NCBI GenBank assembly: GCA_028712575.1
Contig: JAQTPU010000025.1
Span: forward strand, 1 to 10,107
Source: Candidatus Iainarchaeum sp.
GTDB taxonomy: Archaea; Iainarchaeota; Iainarchaeia; Iainarchaeales; GCA-2688035
Length of the DNA: 10,107 nucleotides
Direction of reading: 5' to 3'
The translations under genes were made by a program, and so were the position numbers. Below the pieces are notes generated by a model. It made no database searches and was not told the DNA's origin. It worked only from the letters and a program-made list of their open reading frames with translations. How positions within the stretch are numbered: position 1 is the stretch's first letter; every line of letters begins with the position of its first letter. Positions 5,768 through 10,107 of this stretch are shown here, one piece after another.

Positions 5768-6088
5768 ATGAAGGCATCTGAAGCGAGGGCAATGGCCATG
5801 AATGAAGCGCAGGAAAAAGTTGTTTCCTTTAAGGCAGAGCTTGCAAAGGAAAGGGCTGTTCTTGCTTCCGGAACAAAGCCTGAAAATCCGGGCAGGATAC
5901 GGTCGTTGAGAAGGGACATTGCCAGGCTTTTGACAATAATTGCGGAGAAGAAAAAGGCCGGCGAAAAGCCTGCTGAAAAAAAGGCGGACGGGAAAAAGGA
6001 AGTTCCGGCGCAAAAAAACGAAGCCGGAAATAAGCTTAAAAAAATTAAGAAGGTTCAGAAAAAAGAATTAAAAAAACGAGGTGAATAA
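5768..6088 (+). CDS. rpl29: 50S ribosomal protein L29 (uL29) with a C-terminal tail
   Basis: uL29 is a small helical protein next to uL23 at the tunnel exit. Residues 1-61 form the expected helical hairpin, ending with the family motif RIRSLRRDIARLLTIIAEKK. The remaining ~45 residues are a low-complexity Lys/Ala/Glu/Pro tail, so the 106-aa protein is clearly longer than the usual 65-75 aa. ATG 5768 is chosen over an in-frame TTG at 5756 directly after the uS3 stop. GTGGTTTT-ATG (5760-5770) matches the starts of uL24 and uL6 closely. Its last codons (GAG GTG AAT AA region) supply the ribosome binding site for aIF1. Confidence 0.93.
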   Translation: MKASEARAMAMNEAQEKVVSFKAELAKERAVLASGTKPENPGRIRSLRRDIARLLTIIAEKKKAGEKPAEKKADGKKEVPAQKNEAGNKLKKIKKVQKKELKKRGE

Positions 6089-6094
6089 ACAACA

Positions 6095-6403
6095 ATGGAC
6101 GATATCTGCAACAAATGCGGCTTGCCGAAAAACCTTTGCGTATGCCAGGACATTGCAAGGGAGAGCCAGAAAATAAAAATAATGGAAATTCCGAGGCGGT
6201 TCGGCAAGGTTATAACCACTATCCGCGGCCTGGGGGATGATGTTGACATTGAAGCGCTGACAAAGGAACTCAAAACGCATCTTGCCTGCGGCGGCACAGT
6301 CAAAGGAAATGAAATAATCCTGCAGGGCAAGCATGTCAAGAAGGCGAAGGAAATTTTGCTGAAACAGGGTTTCAAGGAGGAGTTGATTGATGCTGGAAGG
6401 TAA
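6095..6403 (+). CDS. sui1: Translation initiation factor aIF1 (SUI1 family)
   Basis: aIF1 binds the 30S P-site region and enforces correct start-codon choice, as eIF1 does. At 102 residues it has the normal length. The N-terminal Cys motif (Cys5, Cys8, Cys15, Cys17: CNKCGLPKNLCVC) is typical of archaeal aIF1 and probably binds zinc. The SUI1 fold follows, with RRFGKVITTIRGL (34-46), the LKTHLACGGTVKGNEIILQG core, and a C-terminal helix containing LLKQGF. GAGGTGA (6079-6084 region) within the uL29 end is the ribosome binding site. The 3' end overlaps the Rnp1 start by 14 nt. Confidence 0.96.
   Translation: MDDICNKCGLPKNLCVCQDIARESQKIKIMEIPRRFGKVITTIRGLGDDVDIEALTKELKTHLACGGTVKGNEIILQGKHVKKAKEILLKQGFKEELIDAGR
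6376..6380 (+). promoter_or_regulatory. Ribosome binding site of Rnp1 inside aIF1
   Basis: GGAGG lies inside the aIF1 coding sequence, 9 nt before ATG 6390. It supports ATG 6390 over the in-frame TTG 6387. Ribosomes finishing aIF1 pass over this site, which points to coupled translation. Confidence 0.7.
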
Positions 6404-6698
6404 AAACTATTGCATTTCAAGGGAAAACATTTTTGCCCATGAATTTTTGGGCCTGAATGCAAGGGTTTTGCAGAGCAGCGACAAAAACAAGTCGGGAATT
6501 GCGGGGAAGATTGTCGATGAGACAAAAAACCTCCTTGTTTTTGAGACAAAGCAGGGCATCAAACAGCTTCCGAAGAAAGAGTGTGTTTTTGAATTTGAAA
6601 TCGGAGAAGAAAAAGCGATTGTCCAGGGTTTGAGAATAATTGACAGGCCTGAAGACAGGGTTAAAAATTTTTGGAGGAAAAAAAATGCAGTGCAATGA
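6390..6698 (+). CDS. rnp1: RNase P protein component 1 (Rnp1, Rpp29/Pop4 homologue)
   Basis: Rnp1 is a protein subunit of archaeal RNase P, the ribonucleoprotein that removes 5' leaders from pre-tRNA; it pairs with Rpp21. The 102 residues match the archaeal p29 Sm-like barrel. A short helix (ENIFAHEFLGL) is followed by strand segments GIAGKIVDETKNLLVFET, IKQLPKKECVFEFEI and the terminal RIIDRPEDRVK, all hallmarks of the family. It overlaps aIF1 by 14 nt and uS17 by 14 nt, so it is translated from the same message. Its presence implies that this organism keeps a protein-assisted RNase P, unlike Nanoarchaeum equitans, which lost the enzyme. Confidence 0.93.
   Translation: MLEGKNYCISRENIFAHEFLGLNARVLQSSDKNKSGIAGKIVDETKNLLVFETKQGIKQLPKKECVFEFEIGEEKAIVQGLRIIDRPEDRVKNFWRKKNAVQ
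6673..6677 (+). promoter_or_regulatory. Ribosome binding site of uS17 inside Rnp1
   Basis: GGAGG, 7 nt before ATG 6685, lies near the 3' end of rnp1. It fixes the uS17 start at 6685, where the conserved CNDP motif begins, rather than at an in-frame ATG at 6640 that would add 15 non-conserved residues. Confidence 0.75.
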
Positions 6699-7128
6699 TC
6701 CGAAGTGCCCGCAGCACGGGCATTTGAAAGTTAGGGGAAACGTCTTGACTGGCACTGTAAAGAGCGCAAAGGCCCCCAAAACAGTAAGCGTTGAAAGAAT
6801 TCTTGTGAAGTATGTGCCGAAATATGAGCGGTATAAAAAGACGAAGTCAAGGGTTTATGCGCACAATCCGGACTGCATTGCCGCAAAAGAGGGCGATGTT
6901 GTTATAATCGGCGAGACACGGAAGTTGAGCAAGACAAAATGCTTTGTGGTTTTGAAAATTGAAAAAAGGGCTTTTGAGGAAACAATGGTTTCGGAAAGGC
7001 AGTCTGAAGGGGCAAAAGAGCCTGAAAAGCAGGAAAAACGGCATGCTGTGCATGAGGAAAAACCGCGTGTTGAGAAGAAGCATTCTGAAAAGGGAAAGGA
7101 CGCGAAACATAAAAAGGTGAAAAAGTGA
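6685..7128 (+). CDS. rps17: 30S ribosomal protein S17 (uS17) with a C-terminal tail
   Basis: uS17 is a primary 16S rRNA-binding protein of the small-subunit body. The N-terminus QCNDPKCPQHGHLKVRG is the archaeal signature; Cys3 and Cys8 may bind metal. The OB-fold follows: GNVLTGTVKSAKAPKTVSVE, then YERYKKTKSRVYAHNP (47-62), then GDVVIIGETRKLSKTKCFVV (70-89). The fold ends near residue 95. About 50 more residues, rich in Lys, Glu and His, form a low-complexity tail, making 147 aa against the usual 105-115. It starts within rnp1 (14-nt overlap), and its TGA overlaps the GTG start of uL14. Confidence 0.95.
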   Translation: MQCNDPKCPQHGHLKVRGNVLTGTVKSAKAPKTVSVERILVKYVPKYERYKKTKSRVYAHNPDCIAAKEGDVVIIGETRKLSKTKCFVVLKIEKRAFEETMVSERQSEGAKEPEKQEKRHAVHEEKPRVEKKHSEKGKDAKHKKVKK

Positions 7129-7523
7129 AGGCAATCGGAGCGCATGTTTCAAAGGGATTAAGCCAGATGAGCAGGTGCGTCTGTGCAGACAATTCCGGGG
7201 CAAAAGAGGTCCAGATAATTTCCGTTATCGGCCATAAGACAAGGAAGAGAATGAAGCCTAAGTGCGGAATTGCAGACATGATTAATGTTGTCGTAAAAAA
7301 GGGAAAGCCGGAAATCAGAAAAAAGGTTGAAAGGGCTGTTCTTGTAAGAGTGAGAATGCCTTACAGAAGGGCAAACGGGTTGAGGGTTTGCTTTGAGGAC
7401 AATGCGGTTGTTCTGGTTGATGAGAAAGGCGTTCCAAAAGCGTCCGAAATAAAGGGCGTGGTTGCAAAGGAAGTCGGTGAGCGCTGGCCAAAAGTGGCGG
7501 GATTGGCAAGCGCAGTAATTTGA
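7125..7523 (+). CDS. rpl14: 50S ribosomal protein L14 (uL14)
   Basis: uL14 lies at the subunit interface, forms intersubunit bridges and is the binding site of aIF6. All 132 residues align with archaeal uL14: CVCADNSGAKEVQIISV (18-34), GIADMINVVVKKGKPEIRKK, PYRRANGLRVCFEDNAVVLV and SEIKGVVAKEVGERWPKVA. It is the one gene in this cluster for which a GTG start seems best: GTG 7125 overlaps the uS17 stop (GTGA), with ribosome binding site GGTGA at 7116-7120, 4 nt upstream. The next in-frame Met (residue 15) would cut conserved sequence. Confidence 0.96.
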   Translation: MKAIGAHVSKGLSQMSRCVCADNSGAKEVQIISVIGHKTRKRMKPKCGIADMINVVVKKGKPEIRKKVERAVLVRVRMPYRRANGLRVCFEDNAVVLVDEKGVPKASEIKGVVAKEVGERWPKVAGLASAVI

Positions 7524-7542
7524 ATTTTGGAAAATGGTTTTT

Positions 7543-7929
7543 ATGAAGATTGAATCAAGCAAGCCGAGGAAGCAGAGAAAGCATTTTTTTGAAAGGGCCC
7601 TTAATGAGAAAAGGAATTCGCTTGCCGGGCATTTGCGCAGGGAATTGAGGAAAAAAATGGGAAAGCGCGGGCTTTCGTTGAGAAAAGGGGACACTGTAAA
7701 AGTGCTGCGCGGAAAAAACAGGGGCAAGGAAGGAAAAATTACGGGCGTGAATTACAAGAAAGGGATTGTTTTTATTGAAAAAATCACCAGGAAAAAATCT
7801 GACGGGACTGAAATTCCTGTCGGAGTGCCTGCTTCAAAGGTCCTTGTTCTGGACATTGCTGCGGATGAAAGGCGCCTGGCAAAAAACAGGAAAGAAAAGT
7901 CAAAAGTTGCAAAAAAAGAAGGTGAATAA
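7543..7929 (+). CDS. rpl24: 50S ribosomal protein L24 (uL24, L26e-type)
   Basis: uL24 starts 50S assembly and lies near the tunnel exit. The archaeal form has a basic N-terminal arm (SSKPRKQRKHFFERAL), then a KOW domain beginning LSLRKGDTVKVLRGKNRGKE (45-64) and GKITGVNYKKGIVFIEKI. A second half follows with GVPASKVLVLDI and a short Lys-rich tail. ATG 7543 (128 aa) is chosen over in-frame ATG 7534. The 7534 ATG is part of an ATGGTTTTT-ATG arrangement that parallels the GTGGTTTT-ATG starts of uL29 and uL6. Its last codons provide the GGTGA ribosome binding site for eS4, whose ATG follows directly. Confidence 0.94.
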   Translation: MKIESSKPRKQRKHFFERALNEKRNSLAGHLRRELRKKMGKRGLSLRKGDTVKVLRGKNRGKEGKITGVNYKKGIVFIEKITRKKSDGTEIPVGVPASKVLVLDIAADERRLAKNRKEKSKVAKKEGE

Positions 7930-8652
7930 ATGGCAAGACACGGGAACAGCAAGGCGCAGAAAAGAATCAGCATTAACAAGTCTGTTCATGTCCATAGGAA
8001 GGAAAATGTCTGGATAGTAAAGGCAAATCCCGGCCCGCACTCTGGCGGGGACAGCGTTGCATTGGGGGTTGTTTTGAGGGATATTTTAAAAATTGCAAGG
8101 AACCTGCGGGAAGTGAAATTAATCCTGAACAAGAGGACTGTGTCCGTTGACGGTGTAATAAGGACGGAAAAAAAATTTCCCGTGGGCTTGTTTGATGTTA
8201 TCGCGCTTGCCGACTTGAAAAAGCAGTTCAGGGTCCTGCTTGACGGGAAAGCGAGGTTTGTCCTGAAGGAAATTCCTGCAAAAAGCTCCGGCTTCAAGCT
8301 TGTGAAGGTAAGCGGAAAAAAGATTGTAAAGGGCAAAAGGATACAGCTGGGCACGAATGACGGGAGAATTTTCGGCATTGATGCAAAGGAAAAAATTTCC
8401 GTCGGGGATACTTTGAAAATAAGCCTGCCTGCACAGAAGATTCTTGAAACTTTTTCTTTTGAAAAGGGAAACACGGGTTTTGTTTTCAGGGGGGAAAGAA
8501 TCGGGGGAATTGCCGAGATAGAGAATATTCTTGAAGGCACAATGAAAAGGGGAAAGCTGGTAATGCTGAAGCCGAAGGAAGGCGAGCCGTTCCAGACAGT
8601 TGCGGGGAACGTTTTTATTGTTGGAAAAAAGAATATTGAAATTGAGCTTTGA
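7930..8652 (+). CDS. rps4e: 30S ribosomal protein S4e (eS4)
   Basis: eS4 exists only in archaea and eukaryotes and binds the 5' domain of 16S rRNA. The 240-aa length is standard. The N-terminal MARHG...KR is followed by PGPHSGGDSVALGVVLRDIL (34-53). The S4 RNA-binding domain is seen in KLILNKRTVSVDGVIRTEKK and FPVGLFDVI (83-91). The central domain (~95-170) precedes a KOW-like segment at about 176-203 (FEKGNTGFVFRGERIGGIAE), then the C-terminal GNVFIVG (226-232). ATG 7930 directly follows the uL24 TAA, with GGTGA (7921-7925) as ribosome binding site. Its presence between uL24 and uL5 is diagnostic of archaea. Confidence 0.97.
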   Translation: MARHGNSKAQKRISINKSVHVHRKENVWIVKANPGPHSGGDSVALGVVLRDILKIARNLREVKLILNKRTVSVDGVIRTEKKFPVGLFDVIALADLKKQFRVLLDGKARFVLKEIPAKSSGFKLVKVSGKKIVKGKRIQLGTNDGRIFGIDAKEKISVGDTLKISLPAQKILETFSFEKGNTGFVFRGERIGGIAEIENILEGTMKRGKLVMLKPKEGEPFQTVAGNVFIVGKKNIEIEL

Positions 8653-8668
8653 AATAGCGTGGTGAAAG

Positions 8669-9184
8669 ATGGCTGAAGATAATTTTATGCAGAGAATCTC
8701 CGTAGAGAAGGTGACTGTAAACATGGGAATAGGCAATGCGCCCGAGGAATTAAAGAAAGCCAAGCAGGTCATAGAAAAGGTCACTGGTTGCAATGCAAAG
8801 CAGACTCTCTGCAAGGTTAAGCAGCCGAAGTGGGATATCAGGCCGGGCCTGCCTATTGGTTTGAAGGTAACCATGCGCGGGGAAAAGGCGGTTGAGTTTT
8901 TAAAAAGGGCTCTTGCTGCAAAGGAAAACCAGCTGAAGAAAAGTTCTTTTGACAACAGGGGCTGTTTTGGCTTCGGAATAAAGGAGCATATTGACCTGCC
9001 GGGAATAAAATACGACCCTTCGCTTGGGATACGGGGCTTTGATGTGCTTGTCACTTTGAAAAGGCCGGGTTTCAGGATAAAAACCAGGAAAATAAAAACC
9101 TCGAGGGTTGGGAAAAGGCACTTGATTCTCAGGGAGAATGCGGTTGATTTTGTAAGGAGACAGTTTGGAGTTGAAATTGTATAA
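8669..9184 (+). CDS. rpl5: 50S ribosomal protein L5 (uL5)
   Basis: uL5 binds 5S rRNA and the central protuberance and contacts P-site tRNA. The 171 residues are typical for archaea: ISVEKVTVNMGIGNA (10-24), IRPGLPIGLKVTMRGEKA (57-74), the SSFDNRGCFGFGIKEHID segment, LPGIKYDPSLGIRGFDVLVT and RPGFRIKTRK. ATG 8669 has the ribosome binding site GTGGTGA (8659-8665), 3 nt upstream. An internal Met (MQRIS, 8687) is a less likely start. The TAA (9182-9184) is followed at once by seven T (9185-9191). Confidence 0.96.
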   Translation: MAEDNFMQRISVEKVTVNMGIGNAPEELKKAKQVIEKVTGCNAKQTLCKVKQPKWDIRPGLPIGLKVTMRGEKAVEFLKRALAAKENQLKKSSFDNRGCFGFGIKEHIDLPGIKYDPSLGIRGFDVLVTLKRPGFRIKTRKIKTSRVGKRHLILRENAVDFVRRQFGVEIV

Positions 9185-9205
9185 TTTTTTTGGAGTTGAA
9201 GCATT

Positions 9206-9364
9206 ATGAAAAAAGAGCTTTCAAAATTGATGCAGGCAAAGAAAAAACGCAGGTGCAGGGTCTGCAGGGGAAATGCCGGCCTCATAAGGAAGTATAATTT
9301 GTATGTTTGCAGGCGGTGCTTCAAGGACATTGCAGAAAAAATGGGATTCAAAAAATTTGATTAA
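9206..9364 (+). CDS. rps14: 30S ribosomal protein S14 (uS14, zinc-binding short form)
   Basis: uS14 lies in the 30S head near uS3 and uS19. The gene encodes only 52 residues, which is the usual archaeal length. It contains the zinc ribbon CRVC (17-20) and CRRC (35-38), a CX2C-X14-CX2C pattern, the conserved GNAGLIRKYNLYVC segment between and into them, and the ending FKDIAEKMGFKKFD. ATG 9206 follows GGAGTTG (9192-9198). It is 21 nt after uL5 and 26 nt before uS8, exactly where archaeal clusters place uS14. It is easily missed in gene calling because of its size. Confidence 0.95.
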   Translation: MKKELSKLMQAKKKRRCRVCRGNAGLIRKYNLYVCRRCFKDIAEKMGFKKFD

Positions 9365-9390
9365 GAATGGAGATTTGAAAAGGTGTTGAA

Positions 9391-9783
9391 ATGGTTTTGG
9401 TTGACCCGGTTGCGGATGCTTTTGCGCACATGAAGAATTCTGACATGGCTTCAAAGGGGGAGTGCTTTTTCAAGCCGGCCTCGAAATTGCTTGGGGAAAT
9501 CCTCAAGGTGCTGCAGAAGCAGGGTTATATCAGCACTTTTGAATTTGTTGATGACGGAAGAAGCGGGATTTTCAGGATTGAGCTTACTGGGAAGATAAAC
9601 AACTGCAGGGCAATAAAGCCGCGTTATGCTGTGAGGAAGAATGAATTTGAAAAATATGAAAAGAGGTATCTGCCCGCAAAGGACGTTGGAATATTGGTTG
9701 TGAGCACTGTCAATGGCGTTGTAACTCATAGGGATGCGAAAAAGGCGGGCCTGGGCGGAAGGCTGCTTGCTTTTGTTTATTAA
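9391..9783 (+). CDS. rps8: 30S ribosomal protein S8 (uS8)
   Basis: uS8 is a primary binder of the 16S rRNA central domain. In E. coli it also represses the spc operon by binding mRNA near uL5. The 130-aa length is standard for archaea. The N-terminal VDPVADAFAHMKNSDMASKG (4-23) is followed by LGEILKVLQKQGYI (34-47), IKPRYAVRKNEFEKYEKRYL (75-94), GILVVSTVNGVVTHRDA (100-116) and KAGLGGRLLAFVY at the end. AGGTG (9381-9385) is 5 nt before ATG 9391. It lies 12 nt before uL6. Confidence 0.96.
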   Translation: MVLVDPVADAFAHMKNSDMASKGECFFKPASKLLGEILKVLQKQGYISTFEFVDDGRSGIFRIELTGKINNCRAIKPRYAVRKNEFEKYEKRYLPAKDVGILVVSTVNGVVTHRDAKKAGLGGRLLAFVY

Positions 9784-9795
9784 CTAGTGGTTTTT

Positions 9796-10107
9796 ATGGT
9801 TTCGGAAAATTTTGTTGAAAAAATTGCGCTCCCTGCCGGATGCCATGCCTCTCTTGAAGGGGAATGGCTGAAGATAAAGGGAGCGAAGGCTGAGTTGAGG
9901 AAAAAAATCCCTTCAAGAAGGCTTAAAGTGCGCGTTGAGGGGAATTCTGTTGTCCTGGAAATCGCTTCCAAGAAAAAAACGGATTATGCCTGCCTGCGGA
10001 GCTTTGAAAAGCATATCGGGAATCTGGTGAAGGGGACTGAAAAGGAATTCGAGTATCACTTGAGGGTTGTTTACAGCCACTTTCCGATTAATATTGCGGT
10101 AAAGGGT
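9796..10107 (+). CDS. rpl6: 50S ribosomal protein L6 (uL6), 5' part
   Basis: uL6 sits at the base of the L7/L12-type stalk near the factor-binding site. Only the first 104 codons are present, because the gene runs off the window end; the full archaeal protein is about 175-185 aa. Visible features are VEKIALPAG, a first alpha/beta domain with LKIKGAKAELRKKIPSRR and VRVEGNSVVLEIASKKK, and the archaeal TEKEFEYHLRVVYSHFPINI segment entering the second repeat domain. ATG 9796 is preceded by GTGGTTTTT (9787-9795). The position directly after uS8 fits the conserved order, in which eL32, eL19 and uL18 are expected next. Confidence 0.93.
   Translation, partial: MVSENFVEKIALPAGCHASLEGEWLKIKGAKAELRKKIPSRRLKVRVEGNSVVLEIASKKKTDYACLRSFEKHIGNLVKGTEKEFEYHLRVVYSHFPINIAVKG

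Noticed and set aside
5481..5771. Plus-strand Arg/Lys-rich 96-aa frame overlapping the end of uS3
   Set aside because: It is an out-of-frame reading of the Lys-rich uS3 tail. uS3 itself reads through uninterrupted to its stop, so there is no frameshift.
6640..6684. Longer uS17 starting at ATG 6640
   Set aside because: It would add 15 residues before the conserved CNDP start, is deep inside rnp1, and bypasses the well-placed GGAGG at 6673-6677.
8119..9351. 410-codon open frame on the minus strand across eS4, uL5 and uS14
   Set aside because: Antisense shadow of three conserved genes. Its length comes from the same codon bias, and no ribosome binding site or recognisable domain was seen.

Overview
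The window is archaeal. It carries the conserved archaeal S10/spc ribosomal-protein cluster in canonical order: uL3, uL4, uL23, uL2, uS19, uL22, uS3, uL29, aIF1, Rnp1 (RNase P p29), uS17, uL14, uL24, eS4, uL5, uS14, uS8 and the start of uL6. Inserting aIF1 and an RNase P subunit between uL29 and uS17, and having eS4 between uL24 and uL5, is an archaeal signature not found in bacteria. Protein details agree, such as the archaeal DHPFGG form of uL2. The short intergenic gaps, very Lys-rich tails and small accessory ORFs would suit a small-genome archaeal lineage (DPANN-like, for example Diapherotrites or Micrarchaeota), but that placement is a guess from style.

Layout. Positions 1-356 hold the end of an upstream unit: the C-terminus of a membrane-anchored protein, overlapped by 4 nt by a 47-residue, very basic small ORF, then a strong hairpin plus T-tract terminator (382-419). 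Positions 420-927 contain no convincing gene but are far from empty. They hold a GC-rich imperfect stem with two inner hairpins (429-488), a possible TATA-like element (502-520), and a nearly head-to-tail series of about eight 10-11 bp hairpins (587-833). From 928 to the window end, 18 plus-strand genes run without a break, with gaps of 0-26 nt or short overlaps.

How the genes work together. Sixteen genes encode ribosomal subunit proteins. aIF1 controls start-codon selection, and Rnp1 is a subunit of RNase P, which makes tRNA 5' ends, so the operon couples ribosome assembly, translation initiation and tRNA maturation. Translational coupling is visible: uL22/uS3 and uS17/uL14 overlap by 4 nt, aIF1/Rnp1 and Rnp1/uS17 each overlap by 14 nt, and uL24/eS4 abut. 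Shine-Dalgarno sequences of the GGTGA or GGAGG type precede most starts, while a subset uses a GTGG/GTGA-T4-5-ATG arrangement.

The coding part is orthodox. The part that deserves a second look is the 570-nt gap before uL3, above all the hairpin series, followed by the small basic ORF and the Lys-rich tails shared by several of the r-proteins.
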